Assembly: GCF_000472525.1 (NCBI RefSeq)
Contig: NZ_AWZT01000006.1
Location: 124,197 to 188,196 of the forward strand
Reading direction: 5' to 3'
Length of the DNA stretch: 64,000 nucleotides
Source of the DNA: Paraburkholderia dilworthii
GTDB taxonomy: Bacteria > Pseudomonadota > Gammaproteobacteria > Burkholderiales > Burkholderiaceae
In this document: piece after piece, positions 45,677-57,367 of the stretch
How the letters are laid out: each line of letters starts with the position of its first letter
How positions within the stretch are numbered: the stretch's first letter is position 1
The notes under the pieces: generated by a model
The model's database searches: none
Told to the model about the DNA's origin: nothing
Seen by the model: only the letters and a program-made list of their open reading frames with translations
Made by a program: the position numbers and the translations under genes

Positions 45677-48052
45677 TCACGCCTTCAGATAGTGTTCGCG
45701 TGCGCCCAGCCAGCGCGCGAGATGCTGCGTGACGACCTCCGGATACTTTTCGAGCAGGGCCGCAGCCGCTTCGCGTGCGGGCTCGATCAGCCATTGATCG
45801 TTTTGCAGGTCGGCAAACCGGAGCATCGCCGCGCCAGATTGCCGCGCGCCGAGAAACTCGCCGGGACCGCGAATTTCGAGGTCGCGGCGCGCGATTTCGA
45901 ACCCGTCCGTCGTTTCGCGCATGGTCTGCAAGCGCGCGCGCGCCGTCATCGACAACGGTCCCGTGTAGAGCAGCACGCATACCGACGCCGCGCTGCCGCG
46001 CCCCACGCGTCCACGCAACTGGTGCAGCTGCGCGAGTCCGAAGCGCTCGGCGTGCTCGATCACCATCAGCGACGCATTGGGCACGTCGACGCCCACTTCG
46101 ATCACCGTCGTCGCGACCAGCAGTTGCACTTCGTTGCGGGTAAAGGCGTCCATGACCGCCGCTTTTTCAGCCGGCGCGAGTCGGCCGTGCACGAGTCCGA
46201 CTTTCAGTTCAGGCAAAGCTGCGACGAGCGTTTCGTAGGTCTCGACTGCGGTCTGCAATTGCAGCGTCTCGCTTTCTTCGATCAGCGGACAGACCCAGTA
46301 GACCTGACGCCCGGTCAGCGCGGCCTCGCGCACCCGGCCGATCACTTCTTCACGGCGCGCGTCGGACACGAGCTTGGTCAGGATCGGCGTGCGTCCGGGC
46401 GGCAATTCGTCGATGGTCGATACGTCGAGGTCCGCGTAGTAGGTCATGGCGAGCGTGCGCGGAATCGGCGTTGCGGACATCATCAGTTGATGCGGCTGGA
46501 AATCGCGCGCGCCGTCGGCGGCGTTTTTCGCTTTTGCACGCAGCGCGAGCCGCTGTGCGACGCCGAAGCGATGCTGTTCGTCGACGATCACGAGCCCGAG
46601 GCGCGCGAACTCCACGGCGTCCTGAATGATCGCATGTGTGCCGATTACGAGTTGCGCGGTGCCGAGCGCCGCGGCTTCGATCGCGGCGCGCTTTTCCTTG
46701 GCCTTCAGACTGCCCGCGAGCCACGCGACGTTCACCCCAAGCGGCTCCAGCCAGCCACGCAGTTTGCGCGCGTGCTGCTCGGCGAGGATTTCGGTTGGCG
46801 CCATCAGCGCGGCCTGATAACCGGCGTCGATGGCCTGCGCGGCGGCCAGTGCGGCGACAATCGTCTTGCCGCTGCCGACGTCGCCCTGCAGGAGCCGCTG
46901 CATCGGATGCGGCTGCGTCAGATCGAGTGCGATTTCGCCGCCGACGCGTTCCTGCGCCTTGGTCAGCGAAAACGGCAACGCTTTGAGCAAACGCGCGACC
47001 AACGCAAATTCGTCGCCCAGCGTGCGGCGCGGCATGGGCGGCGCGGCGCGCGTGCGGCGCTCCTCGTGCGCGCGCTTGAGCGACATCTGCTGCGCGAGCA
47101 GTTCTTCGAACTTGATGCGCACCCATGCTGGATGCGTGCCGTCGATCAACGCCGTTTCATCAGACTGCGCGCCCGGATGATGCAGCGTGCGCACCGCGTC
47201 CATCAGCGAGGGTACGCCGAGCGGCTGCAACCATTCGCGGGCGACCGCTTCGGGCAACAGTTCCGGCAACGACGTGCGCGACAGCGCGTTGTCGATCGAC
47301 TTGCGCAAATACGCCTGCGTGACGCCAGCGGTGCTCGGATACACCGGCGTGAGCGCTTGCGGCAGCGGCGTGTCTTCGTCGACGACGCGCACCGCCGGAT
47401 GCACCATCTCCATCCCGAAGAAGCCGCCGCGCACGTCGCCGCGCACGCGCAGCCGCGCACCGATTGCCATCTGCTTGACCTGCGAACCGTAGAAGTTCAG
47501 AAAGCGCAGCACGAGTTCGTCGCCAGCGTCGTCGCGCAGTTTGACGAGCAACTGGCGGCGCGGACGATAGGCGATCTCGTTGTCGAACACGACGCCTTCC
47601 GTCTGCGCGACGCCGCCTGGCAGCAGGTGGCCGATAGGCGTGAGCGAGGTTTCGTCCTCGTAGCGCATCGGCAGGTGCAGCACGAGGTCGATGTCGCGGG
47701 TGAGGCCCAGCTTCGCGAGCTTGTCGGCGGGTTTGGCTGTGGGTTTGGCGGCTGATTTGGCCGATGCGGTCGCAGGCGCTTTGACGGCGGTGGTCTCGGG
47801 CGTTTGCGACGATGTTTGCTCCAGCCTTTGCGGGAGCGTTTGCCCCGACGTTTGCTCGGGTTTTTGCTCCGGCGCCTTGCCCGGCGGCTGCTCGCCCGCT
47901 GCCCCGCCGCGCGCCGCCCGCTTGCGCTGCGCCGGCGCGCTGTCGTCAGGCCCGCGCGCATCCGCCGCCGCGCCGCCTCGCGCGACGGAGGCGGCCGGTT
48001 CGGCGCTCACTTCATCGGTAGCGGAGGGCAATCGGCGGTCGGACAAAGGCAT
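45677..48052 (-). CDS. recG: ATP-dependent DNA helicase RecG
   Basis: Branch-migration helicase that remodels stalled forks and Holliday junctions. Starting at the ATG at 48052 it has 791 aa, about 100 more than the usual 690. The extra N-terminal 110 residues are low-complexity Ala/Pro/Gln/Thr-rich. The wedge domain follows, then Walker [22 protein letters not shown] in [32 protein letters not shown] and the C-terminal [13 protein letters not shown] at 48085 could extend it further but has no advantage. Divergent from queA. Confidence 0.95.
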   Translation of the reverse strand: MPLSDRRLPSATDEVSAEPAASVARGGAAADARGPDDSAPAQRKRAARGGAAGEQPPGKAPEQKPEQTSGQTLPQRLEQTSSQTPETTAVKAPATASAKSAAKPTAKPADKLAKLGLTRDIDLVLHLPMRYEDETSLTPIGHLLPGGVAQTEGVVFDNEIAYRPRRQLLVKLRDDAGDELVLRFLNFYGSQVKQMAIGARLRVRGDVRGGFFGMEMVHPAVRVVDEDTPLPQALTPVYPSTAGVTQAYLRKSIDNALSRTSLPELLPEAVAREWLQPLGVPSLMDAVRTLHHPGAQSDETALIDGTHPAWVRIKFEELLAQQMSLKRAHEERRTRAAPPMPRRTLGDEFALVARLLKALPFSLTKAQERVGGEIALDLTQPHPMQRLLQGDVGSGKTIVAALAAAQAIDAGYQAALMAPTEILAEQHARKLRGWLEPLGVNVAWLAGSLKAKEKRAAIEAAALGTAQLVIGTHAIIQDAVEFARLGLVIVDEQHRFGVAQRLALRAKAKNAADGARDFQPHQLMMSATPIPRTLAMTYYADLDVSTIDELPPGRTPILTKLVSDARREEVIGRVREAALTGRQVYWVCPLIEESETLQLQTAVETYETLVAALPELKVGLVHGRLAPAEKAAVMDAFTRNEVQLLVATTVIEVGVDVPNASLMVIEHAERFGLAQLHQLRGRVGRGSAASVCVLLYTGPLSMTARARLQTMRETTDGFEIARRDLEIRGPGEFLGARQSGAAMLRFADLQNDQWLIEPAREAAAALLEKYPEVVTQHLARWLGAREHYLKA

Positions 48053-48219
48053 GGGCTGCTTCGCAAGTACAATATCGGCTGTCAAAAGTATCGAAGGGTG
48101 CGCCGCTATGCGCTGGCTGCGCGAGCGCCGGCTCGCAGCACGCCGCGGCGCCCCGCAATCATAGCCGCCCGGCCCGGCCTGCGGCTCAATTCAGTCTCCA
48201 TTCGCTTCCAGTCGTTCGC

Positions 48220-49278
48220 ATGTTCAAGCTTTCCGATTTCGATTTCGATCTGCCGCCCGAGCTGATCGCGCAAGTCGCGCTGCCCGAGCGCAGCGCCAGT
48301 CGCCTGCTCCAGGTGGATAACGCGGCCGATGCCGACGGCGCCGCGCGTCTGGTCGACCGCCGCTTCGCCGAACTGCCCGAATGCATTTCGGCCGGCGATC
48401 TGCTGGTCTTCAACGATACCAAAGTCCTGAAGGCGCGCTTCCTCGGCCAGAAGGCCAGTGGCGGAAAAGTCGAAGTTCTGGTCGAGCGCCTCACCGGCGA
48501 GCGCACAGCGCTTGCGCAGATCCGCGCGAGCAAGAGCCCGCAGCCGGGCACCACGATCCGTCTTGCCGATGCGTTCGACGTGACCGTCGGCGAGCGCGTG
48601 GAGCCGTTCTACACGCTGCATTTCCCCGACGACTGCCTGACGCTGATCGAGCAATTCGGCCGTTTGCCGTTGCCGCCGTACATCGAGCACGACCCCGACT
48701 CGACCGACGAAACGCGCTATCAGACCGTCTTTGCGCAGAATCCTGGCGCGGTCGCGGCGCCCACGGCGGGCCTTCATTTCGACGATGCCCTGCTGGCGCG
48801 GCTCGACGCCGCCGGCGTGCAGCGCGCCACGCTGACGCTGCATGTCGGCGCGGGCACGTTCCAGCCGGTGCGCGTCGAGAACCTGGCCGAGCACAAGATG
48901 CACAGCGAGTGGTATCACCTGCCGCAATCGCTCGCGGACAAAATCGCGGAGACGAAGGCGCGCGGCAACCGCGTAATCGCGGTGGGCACGACGTCGATGC
49001 GCGCGCTGGAAGCCGCCGCGCGCGACGCCGAAGCCGCTGGCCGTCCGCTCGGCGCGGCGAGCACCGAGACGGACATTTTCATCACGCCCGGCTACAGGTT
49101 TCGCGTGGTCGACCAGCTCGTGACCAACTTTCATTTGCCGAAATCGACGCTGCTGATGCTGGTGTCGGCCTTCGCGGGCGTGGAGACGATTCGCGCCGCG
49201 TATCGTCACGCAATCGGGCAGCGTTATCGCTTTTTCAGCTACGGCGATGCGATGCTGCTTACGCGGCGCGACGGTTAA
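48220..49278 (+). CDS. queA: S-adenosylmethionine:tRNA ribosyltransferase-isomerase
   Basis: Converts preQ1 at the tRNA wobble base to epoxyqueuosine using the ribosyl of SAM (352 aa). It begins [17 protein letters not shown] and contains [48 protein letters not shown] and [15 protein letters not shown], all diagnostic. It is followed by tgt in the canonical queA–tgt–yajC–secD–secF order. Confidence 0.97.
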   Translation: MFKLSDFDFDLPPELIAQVALPERSASRLLQVDNAADADGAARLVDRRFAELPECISAGDLLVFNDTKVLKARFLGQKASGGKVEVLVERLTGERTALAQIRASKSPQPGTTIRLADAFDVTVGERVEPFYTLHFPDDCLTLIEQFGRLPLPPYIEHDPDSTDETRYQTVFAQNPGAVAAPTAGLHFDDALLARLDAAGVQRATLTLHVGAGTFQPVRVENLAEHKMHSEWYHLPQSLADKIAETKARGNRVIAVGTTSMRALEAAARDAEAAGRPLGAASTETDIFITPGYRFRVVDQLVTNFHLPKSTLLMLVSAFAGVETIRAAYRHAIGQRYRFFSYGDAMLLTRRDG

Positions 49279-50625
<1,347 letters not shown>

Positions 50626-50760
50626 CGCCGCGCGCTGTCGGATTCTGCGGAAGAATCCGTCAGACGCTTACAGAAAACCTTACAATCTACTTTCGAGGAC
50701 GGCGAAAAGGGCTTTAAACGATTGATCGCAAAGCCGAATCGCCGCGCCGACGCGCGTAAC

Positions 50761-50791
50761 GCCGGTGGTAGAATAACCGGCTGATTTTTTT
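50761..50791 (+). terminator. terminator-like hairpin before yajC
   Basis: GCCGGT, nine-base loop, ACCGGC, then TGA and seven T. It could end tgt transcripts; the loop also contains TAGAAT, which would serve as a -10 box for yajC, so the role is ambiguous. Confidence 0.35.
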
Positions 50792-50822
50792 GATTGATTT
50801 GACCTATAACGGAGAGACCAAC

Positions 50823-51152
50823 GTGTCGTTCATTTCCAATGCCTTCGCTCAAGGCACAGCAACTGGTGGCATTGAATCGAATCTGATGAGCTTTCTGCCG
50901 CTGATCCTGATGTTCGGCGTGCTGTACTTCATCATGATTCGCCCGCAAATGAAGCGCCAGAAAGAACATCGCAACATGCTCGCCGCGATGGCCAAGGGCG
51001 ACGAAGTGGTGACGAACGGCGGCATCGTCGGCAAGGTGACCAAGGTGGGCGAGGCTTACGTCGGCGTCGAAATCTCGGAAGGCACGGAAATCACCGTGCA
51101 GAAAGCGTCGGTCACGACGATTCTCCCGAAGGGCACGATCAAGTCGCTGTAA
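50823..51152 (+). CDS. yajC: Sec translocase accessory subunit YajC
   Basis: 109-aa single-pass inner-membrane protein of the SecDF–YajC complex. GTG at 50823 follows a GGAGAG site and gives the family start VSFISNAFAQG; the longer frame from 50790 is not conserved. The membrane helix is LMSFLPLILMFGVLYFIMI followed by RPQMKRQKEHRNML and the soluble KGDEVVTNGGIVGKV domain. Confidence 0.95.
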   Translation: MSFISNAFAQGTATGGIESNLMSFLPLILMFGVLYFIMIRPQMKRQKEHRNMLAAMAKGDEVVTNGGIVGKVTKVGEAYVGVEISEGTEITVQKASVTTILPKGTIKSL

Positions 51153-51270
51153 GGCCTGCTCTCTCGCGTCCGGCGCGGCCTCGCCGGCGATCCTCTGGCA
51201 AGCCATGCCGGGTCGCCCGCGCTCATCGCCGGGCGCATCGCTTTCAAGCCAACCTCCCGTTGGACTACTC

Positions 51271-53340
51271 ATGAATCGTTACCCCCTCTGGAAATATGCC
51301 GTGATGCTGGTGGCTCTCGTCATCGGCCTCCTGTACACGCTGCCCAATCTGTTCGGCGAAGCGCCGGCGGTGCAGGTGTCGAGCGGCAAGGCGACGGTCA
51401 AGCTCGACTCGACCACGCTGTCGGCCGTCGAAGCCGCGCTCGCAGCCAATAAGATCAAAGCCGACGACGTCACGTTCGACAACACGTCGGCCAACGCGAA
51501 CATTCGCGTGCGTCTGCCGGACACCGACACGCAGTTGCGCGTGAAGGACCTGTTGCAGAAGTCGCTGAACAGCGACCCCACCGACCCGCAGTTCATCGTT
51601 GCGCTGAACTTGCAAAGTGCGTCGCCGCGCTGGCTGACTGCCTTGCACGCGCTGCCCATGTATCTCGGTCTCGACTTGCGCGGCGGTGTGCACTTCCTGC
51701 TGCAAGTCGACATGGCGGGCGCGCTGAACAAGAAGCTCGACTCCGACGCTTCTGACGCCCGCACGCTCTTGCGCGACAACAATATCCGCGACGGCGGTGT
51801 GAACCGCGTCAACCAGACGGTGGTGATCAATTTCGCCGACCAGGCCACGGCGGACAATGCAGTCAAACAACTGAGCCGCAGCATCAGTGAGCTCCAGTGG
51901 GCGTCGCAGAACGGCCCGGACGGCTCGGTACAGCTCGTCGGGACATTCACGCCGGCTGTGCAAAAAGCCGTGCAGGACGCCGCGCTTAAGCAGAACATCA
52001 CCACGCTGCACAACCGCGTGAACGAACTCGGCGTGGCGGAGCCGGTGATCCAGCAACAAGGCGCGGACCGCATCGTGGTCGAACTGCCGGGCGTGCAGGA
52101 CACGGCGAAGGCGAAAGACATCATCGGCCGCACGGCAACGCTCGAAGCGCGCCTCGCCGATCCGGTCAACACGCACCCGAATCCGTCGGACCCGGTGCCG
52201 CCGGGCGACGAACTGTTCACGCACGGCAACCAGACGCCGGTGCTGCTGAAAAAGCAGATCATCTTTACGGGCGACCGGATTATCGACGCGTCTGCGGGCT
52301 TCGACGAACATCAGCGTCCGTCCGTCAACATTCGCCTCGACTCGGCGGGCGGCCGGGCCGTGCGCAGCGTGTCGCGCGACAACATCGGCAAGCCGATGGC
52401 GATGGTGCTGTTCGAAAAGGGCAAGGGCGAAGTGCTGACGGTGGCGACCATCCAGTCGGAACTGGGCGACCGCTTCCAGATTACCGGTCAAGCCACGCCG
52501 CAAGGCGCCGCCGACCTCGCGCTGCTGCTGCGCGCCGGTTCGCTCGCCGCACCGATGGACATCATCGAGGAACGCACGATCGGCCCGAGCCTTGGCGCGG
52601 ACAACATCAGGAAGGGCTTCCACTCGGTGGTGTGGGGCTTCGCGGCCATCGCCGTCTTCATGATCGCGTACTACATGCTGTTCGGCGTGATTTCGATGAT
52701 CGGCCTGTCCGTGAACCTGCTGCTGCTGATTGCCGTTCTTTCCATGTTGCAGGCCACGCTCACGTTGCCGGGCATCGCCGCTATCGCGCTGGCGCTCGGT
52801 ATGGCGATCGACGCGAACGTGCTGATCAACGAACGCGTGCGTGAAGAGCTCCGCAACGGCGCGCCGCCGCAACTTGCCATTCAGAACGGCTACGCGCATG
52901 CATGGGCGACGATTCTCGATTCGAACGTGACCACGCTGATCGCCGGTATCGCGCTGCTTGCCTTCGGTTCGGGCCCGGTGCGCGGTTTTGCGATCGTCCA
53001 CTGCATCGGCATTCTCACGTCGATGTTCTCGGCAGTGTTCTTCTCGCGCGGCATCGTCAACCTTTGGTACGGCGGCAAGAAGAAGCTGAAGTCGCTGGCA
53101 ATCGGCCAGGTGTGGCGTCCGGAAACGGCACCCGCAGGCTCGGCTGCTTACCTCGGTAACGACGACGCTGCAACCGACACCGCACAAGCCATGCGTGCAG
53201 CATCCGCGGCAGCAGCCAAGCCGAAAGCGCCGGCCGCGGCCGCGCAGTCGCGCACAGGCAAGCCGACCGTGCGCCGCAGAAACGCACAGAGCGCATCCGG
53301 CACGCCGAACACGCCGCAGAAACCGGGTTCATCCCGCTGA
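51271..53340 (+). CDS. secD: protein translocase subunit SecD
   Basis: 689-aa RND-type subunit that uses the proton gradient to pull proteins through SecYEG. The N-terminal helix is KYAVMLVALVIGLLYTLPNLFG, and the first periplasmic domain is followed by GLDLRGGVHFLL. The C-terminal five helices include AIALALGMAIDANVLINERVREEL. The last 65 residues are Ala/Lys-rich and longer than in E. coli. ATG at 51271 is chosen over a frame from 51205. Confidence 0.97.
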   Translation: MNRYPLWKYAVMLVALVIGLLYTLPNLFGEAPAVQVSSGKATVKLDSTTLSAVEAALAANKIKADDVTFDNTSANANIRVRLPDTDTQLRVKDLLQKSLNSDPTDPQFIVALNLQSASPRWLTALHALPMYLGLDLRGGVHFLLQVDMAGALNKKLDSDASDARTLLRDNNIRDGGVNRVNQTVVINFADQATADNAVKQLSRSISELQWASQNGPDGSVQLVGTFTPAVQKAVQDAALKQNITTLHNRVNELGVAEPVIQQQGADRIVVELPGVQDTAKAKDIIGRTATLEARLADPVNTHPNPSDPVPPGDELFTHGNQTPVLLKKQIIFTGDRIIDASAGFDEHQRPSVNIRLDSAGGRAVRSVSRDNIGKPMAMVLFEKGKGEVLTVATIQSELGDRFQITGQATPQGAADLALLLRAGSLAAPMDIIEERTIGPSLGADNIRKGFHSVVWGFAAIAVFMIAYYMLFGVISMIGLSVNLLLLIAVLSMLQATLTLPGIAAIALALGMAIDANVLINERVREELRNGAPPQLAIQNGYAHAWATILDSNVTTLIAGIALLAFGSGPVRGFAIVHCIGILTSMFSAVFFSRGIVNLWYGGKKKLKSLAIGQVWRPETAPAGSAAYLGNDDAATDTAQAMRAASAAAAKPKAPAAAAQSRTGKPTVRRRNAQSASGTPNTPQKPGSSR

Positions 53341-53357
53341 GCCCCGGAGAACAAGAC

Positions 53358-54308
53358 ATGGAATTTTTCCGCTTTCGTAAAGACATTCCGTTCATGCAGC
53401 GTGCGTTGATCTTCAACGCAATTTCGCTGCTGACGTTCCTCGCCGCGGTGTTCTTTCTCGTGCACCGCGGGCTGCATCTGTCGGTGGAGTTCACCGGCGG
53501 CACGGTGATCGAAGTGCAATATCCGGGCGCAGTGCCGCTCGATCCGGTGCGCGGCACGCTGAACAAGCTCGGTTACGCCGACGCGCAAGTGCAGAATTTC
53601 GGCACCTCGCGCGACGTGCTGATCCGGCTACCGCTCAAGCAAGGTTTGACGTCCGCGCAACAGAGCGACCAGGTCATGAGCGCGCTGAAGACCGACACGC
53701 CGCAGGTGCAGTTGCAACGTGTCGAGTTCGTCGGTCCGCAGGTCGGCAAGGAGCTCGCCACCGACGGTCTGCTCGCGCTGGCCTGCGTGGTGGCCGGCAT
53801 CGTGATTTATCTGTCGTTCCGTTTCGAATGGAAGTACGCGGTGGCGGGCGTGATCGCAAACTTGCACGACGTCGTGATCATTCTGGGCTTCTTCGCGTTC
53901 TTCCAGTGGGAGTTCTCGCTGTCGGTGCTGGCCGCCGTGCTCGCGGTGCTGGGCTACTCGGTGAACGAGTCGGTGGTTATTTTCGACCGGATTCGCGAAA
54001 CCTTCCGCCGCGAACGCAAGTTGACGGTGATCGAGGTCATCAACCATGCAATCACGAGCACGATGTCGCGAACCGTCATCACGCACGGCTGTACGCAGAT
54101 GATGGTGTTGTCGATGTTCCTGTTCGGCGGCCCGACGCTGCACTACTTCGCTCTCGCGCTGACGGTCGGTATTCTGTTCGGTATCTACTCGTCCGTATTC
54201 GTTGCCGCGGCGCTTGCCATGTGGTTCGGCGTGAAACGTAACGATCTGATCAAGGACAATAAAGAACGCGTCGATCCGAACGATCCGAACGCGGGCGCGC
54301 AGGTCTGA
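53358..54308 (+). CDS. secF: protein translocase subunit SecF
   Basis: 316-aa partner of SecD, 17 bp downstream. FTGGTVIEVQY (periplasmic), AVLAVLGYSVNESVVIFDRIRE and SRTVITHGCTQMMVLSMF match SecF. Six hydrophobic helices are visible. A bidirectional terminator follows. Confidence 0.97.
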   Translation: MEFFRFRKDIPFMQRALIFNAISLLTFLAAVFFLVHRGLHLSVEFTGGTVIEVQYPGAVPLDPVRGTLNKLGYADAQVQNFGTSRDVLIRLPLKQGLTSAQQSDQVMSALKTDTPQVQLQRVEFVGPQVGKELATDGLLALACVVAGIVIYLSFRFEWKYAVAGVIANLHDVVIILGFFAFFQWEFSLSVLAAVLAVLGYSVNESVVIFDRIRETFRRERKLTVIEVINHAITSTMSRTVITHGCTQMMVLSMFLFGGPTLHYFALALTVGILFGIYSSVFVAAALAMWFGVKRNDLIKDNKERVDPNDPNAGAQV

Positions 54309-54368
54309 TCGCCTTGAAGTCTGGCGCGGGCGACGCGCGAGTTAGCGCGCGGTCAGCCCTCGCAATGT

Positions 54369-54399
54369 AAAAAGGCCGGTTCGTCTCGAACCGGCCTTT
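54369..54399. terminator. bidirectional terminator between secF and the MFS gene
   Basis: AAAGGCCGGTTCG and CGAACCGGCCTTT form a 13-bp perfect stem with a 3-base loop. The minus-strand side has a run of five T, the plus side three, so it should mainly stop minus-strand transcripts but serves both convergent genes. Confidence 0.85.
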
Positions 54400-54528
54400 C
54401 GCGTTTATGCGCCTGTCAGCCGCGCCTGTCGGTCCCACCTGTCAGCCCCGCCTGTTAGCCCCCCGCGTGGTCAGCCGTGCTTTACTGCCAAATTCGCTCC
54501 GTGCGCCGTCCGGCTAAACCGTCGACAT

Positions 54529-55806
54529 CTACCGAAACCCCAGCTTACGCCGCGCCGCCATCAGCGCTGCGACGCTCAGAAGCGCGGCGAAAATGAGGTA
54601 GTAACTCGGTGCCGCCTTCGACCCCGTAAAGCCGATCAACCACGCAATGATGAACGGCCCAAAGCCGCCGAAAACCGTCACCGCGATGTTATAGGCAAGC
54701 GACATGCCGGTTGTACGCGTCTGCACCGGAAACATCTCCGACAGCAAACCCGGCAGCGCCGCGAAATAGCCCGTCATCAGGAATCCGAGCACGACTTGCA
54801 GCGCGATCAGCGTGCCGAAGGTGGGGTGGGCGACCAGATAGACGAACGCCGGATAGATCAGCACGAGCAGCAGCACTGCCGAAATCAGCATGATCGTGGT
54901 ACGCCCATGCCGGTCCGACAGATGCCCGACCAGCGGTGCAAATACCATCTGAATCAAGCCCGTCAACGCGATCGCCGAGAACGCGACTGAAGGCGCAAGC
55001 CCCAGTTGCTTCACGCCGAAGGTCGGCATGAACAGCACGAGGTAAGTGGATACCGTGCCGAGCACCACGGCGCCGATCGCGATCAGTAGCCGTAGTTTCT
55101 GGCTCGCGAACGTGTCGCGCAGCGGCGTAGTCGTGGTTTCCGCGGCGAGAAACTCGGGCGTCTCATCCAGCTTGGTCCGGATGTACCAGGCGACCGGTCC
55201 GATCAGAAGCCCGAAGAAGAACGGCACGCGCCATCCCCATGACGCCATCTGGTCCGGCGTTAGATTTCCCGTGAGTGCAACGCCGAAGCCCGCGGCAAGC
55301 AGCGTCGTGAGCCCCTGGCTTGCGACCTGCCAGCTTGCGAAAAAGCCGCGCCGCCCCGGCACATGCTCTGCGAGAAAAGCGGTCGCGCTGCCGAACTCGC
55401 CGCCGGCCGAAAAGCCCTGCATCAAGCGCGCGATGACGAGAATCACCGGTGCCGCAATGCCAATGCTCCCGTAAGTCGGCAAAACCGCGATGATCAGCGT
55501 GCCGCCCATCATCAGCAGGATGGACAGCGTGAGCGCCGCCTTGCGCCCGGCCCGGTCCGCGTACGCGCCAATCACGATTGCGCCGAGCGGTCGCATGAAA
55601 AACGACACGCCGAACGTGCCGAGCGTAAGCAACAGCGAGACGGTGTCGTTGCCGGCCGGAAAGAACAGCTTCGCGATGACCACGGCAAAAAACCCGTAGA
55701 CCACCAGGTCGAACCATTCGAGCGCGTTGCCGATCGACGCGGCGATCACCGCCCGCCACGAATTTCGCCGGCTTCCCGCAAGGCTTGCTGCTGTCGTTGC
55801 GTTCAT
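54529..55806 (-). CDS. MFS transporter, metabolite/H+ symporter family
   Basis: 425-aa 12-helix transporter of the MHS branch (ProP/KgtP/ShiA-like). After a short soluble N-terminus come IGNALEWFDLVVYGFFAVVI, then RPLGAIVIGAYADRAGRK (the loop 2–3 signature), RLMQGFSAGGEFGSATAFL and GHLSDRHGR (loop 8–9). The substrate is probably an organic acid or betaine-like compound; it cannot be specified. No adjacent pathway genes give a clue. Confidence 0.87.
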   Translation of the reverse strand: MNATTAASLAGSRRNSWRAVIAASIGNALEWFDLVVYGFFAVVIAKLFFPAGNDTVSLLLTLGTFGVSFFMRPLGAIVIGAYADRAGRKAALTLSILLMMGGTLIIAVLPTYGSIGIAAPVILVIARLMQGFSAGGEFGSATAFLAEHVPGRRGFFASWQVASQGLTTLLAAGFGVALTGNLTPDQMASWGWRVPFFFGLLIGPVAWYIRTKLDETPEFLAAETTTTPLRDTFASQKLRLLIAIGAVVLGTVSTYLVLFMPTFGVKQLGLAPSVAFSAIALTGLIQMVFAPLVGHLSDRHGRTTIMLISAVLLLVLIYPAFVYLVAHPTFGTLIALQVVLGFLMTGYFAALPGLLSEMFPVQTRTTGMSLAYNIAVTVFGGFGPFIIAWLIGFTGSKAAPSYYLIFAALLSVAALMAARRKLGFR

Positions 55807-56162
55807 GCAGATCTCCAGTTTGCGCGAATATTATGGATGCGGACTCAGGCCCGATCTCGCCGTATTGGATGCGCGCACAACCAATGCGGTGCCAGCGCTC
55901 TATGTACCCGAAAAATTAAACCGACGCGAGCGGCAAATTCCGCGCCCGCGCCGCATAAGGCCCGCGCGCCGCTGCTTGCGGCTGCTCCATGAAAAAACCG
56001 CTTCGTCGCGGAAGCGAACGAAGCGGCGAAAAGAGGTGAAACACGAGGCGAAACAGGAGGCAAAACGAGCCGCGAAAGAGAAGTCAAGCTAGCGGCTCTC
56101 TCGTGCTGCGCCGCAACGGCGGAGTCATCGCAACGGCGTGCGCAGGCACGCACCGTCAGCGC
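55807..56162. other. intergenic region between the MFS gene and yceI
   Basis: 356 bp with the terminator of the yceI group at 55992–56026 and presumably the MFS promoter near 55830–55900. A plus-strand open frame here has a Lys/Glu-rich end but no gene-like start and is not taken as a gene. Confidence 0.5.
55992..56026 (-). terminator. intrinsic terminator of the yceI group
   Basis: On the minus strand CCGCTTCGT and ACGAAGCGG form a 9-bp stem with an 11-base loop, followed by six T. It lies 137 bp after the yceI stop. Confidence 0.75.
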
Positions 56163-56744
56163 TTACTGTTTGATGCCTTCAGCCTGAATGTGCAGCTTCG
56201 TGTCCATATTGAAGCCATACTTCGTGCCGAAATCCATGCCGTAATCCGCGCGGTTGAAATGCCCGCTCGCTTCGACGCCGCACACTTCGCGCTTGAGCAT
56301 CGGGTGCGGCATGCACTTGAACGACTCCACCTTCAGATTGAGCGGCTTCGTCACGCCGTGCAGCGTCAGGCTGCCGACCACTTCCGAGGGCTTGTCGCCG
56401 TCGAACTTGATGTCGGTGCCTTTATACGTCGCGGCGGGGAACTTGGACACGTCGAAAAATTCCGCTGCCTTCAGATGGTCGTCGAGCTTGCCGTTGCCGG
56501 TGGAAACCGAAGCCGGGTCGACGTTCACTTCAACCGTGCCGGTTTTCGCCGCGCGGTCGAGCGTGACAGTGCCCGAACTCTTCGTAAACTTGCCGCGCCA
56601 CACCGACAGACCGCCGAGGTGGTCTGCTTCAAAGCTCGGATAGGTGTGACTCGGGTCGAGCTGATAGGTGTCCGCGGCGGCAAATGCGCCAAGCGAAACG
56701 CAGGAGGCCAATGCACCAGCGGCGATCAACATGGATGTCTTCAA
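56163..56744 (-). CDS. YceI-family periplasmic protein (first paralogue)
   Basis: 193-aa secreted lipocalin-like protein. TTG at 56744 gives [24 protein letters not shown], a clean signal peptide cut near AFAA, and has GGGAG 6 nt upstream; the next in-frame ATG is at 56732. The mature part has [19 protein letters not shown] and the [11 protein letters not shown] end typical of YceI. Family members bind polyprenoid-like lipids. It is third in a likely operon with a cytochrome b561 and a second YceI paralogue. Confidence 0.88.
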   Translation of the reverse strand: MKTSMLIAAGALASCVSLGAFAAADTYQLDPSHTYPSFEADHLGGLSVWRGKFTKSSGTVTLDRAAKTGTVEVNVDPASVSTGNGKLDDHLKAAEFFDVSKFPAATYKGTDIKFDGDKPSEVVGSLTLHGVTKPLNLKVESFKCMPHPMLKREVCGVEASGHFNRADYGMDFGTKYGFNMDTKLHIQAEGIKQ

Positions 56745-56795
56745 TTCATGCTCCCAGTCAGTTAAAAACGGCTGCACTGAAACGCGCAGCGCAAG

Positions 56796-57359
56796 TCATT
56801 TATGTGCGGCGACGATATGAAACTTGATGACCACGTCATCGGCAACAACCGACGTGTCCTTCCATTCGCCTGTGCCGATGTCGAATTGCGAACGCCTGAT
56901 CGGCAGCGAACCGTCGAACGTTTGCGTCGCGCCTTGCTGCGTCACGGTGACGGGCACCACGACCGTCTGCGATTTGCCCTTGATCGTCAGCTTGCCTGTC
57001 ACTTTGTACTGGTTGCCGCCGGCCGGCGCAATCGCGCTGGAGACGAACGTCGCGCTCGGATAGGTCTTCGCGTCGAACCATTCCTTGCCGCGGACCTGCT
57101 CGTTATAGCTCTCGTCGCCGAGATCGTAGCTGCCGACGTCGATGTTCAGCTGCGCACTGCCCTCGGCCGGCTTGGCCGGGTCGAACTTGAGCTGCGCACT
57201 GAATTTACCGAATTTGCCTTCCACCGGCACGTTCATCTGCTTCGACGTGGCCGTGACCGAACTCTTCGCGACATCCACCTGGGCCAGCGCGCTGCCGGCC
57301 GCGGTCAGCGAGGCCGCGGCAAATGCCGCGAGCATATAGCGATAAAACGAAACCTTCAT
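56796..57359 (-). CDS. YceI-family periplasmic protein (second paralogue)
   Basis: 187-aa secreted YceI-like protein. ATG at 57359 gives MKVSFYRYMLAAFAAASLTAAGSALAQ, a signal peptide cut after ALAQ. Mature domains include VEGKFGKFSAQLKFDP and LPIRRSQFDIGTGEW, matching the family. It begins 8 bp after the cytochrome b561 stop, so the two are co-expressed. It is diverged from the neighbouring copy. Confidence 0.88.
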   Translation of the reverse strand: MKVSFYRYMLAAFAAASLTAAGSALAQVDVAKSSVTATSKQMNVPVEGKFGKFSAQLKFDPAKPAEGSAQLNIDVGSYDLGDESYNEQVRGKEWFDAKTYPSATFVSSAIAPAGGNQYKVTGKLTIKGKSQTVVVPVTVTQQGATQTFDGSLPIRRSQFDIGTGEWKDTSVVADDVVIKFHIVAAHK

Positions 57360-57367
57360 GGTTGTCC

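Noticed and set aside
45692..47755. 687-codon plus-strand frame opposite recG
   Set aside because: Shadow of recG; the helicase motifs are unambiguous on the minus strand.
55727..56092. 121-codon plus-strand ORF with a Lys/Glu-rich end
   Set aside because: It overlaps the MFS gene start and a minus-strand terminator, lacks a ribosome site and has no coherent fold.
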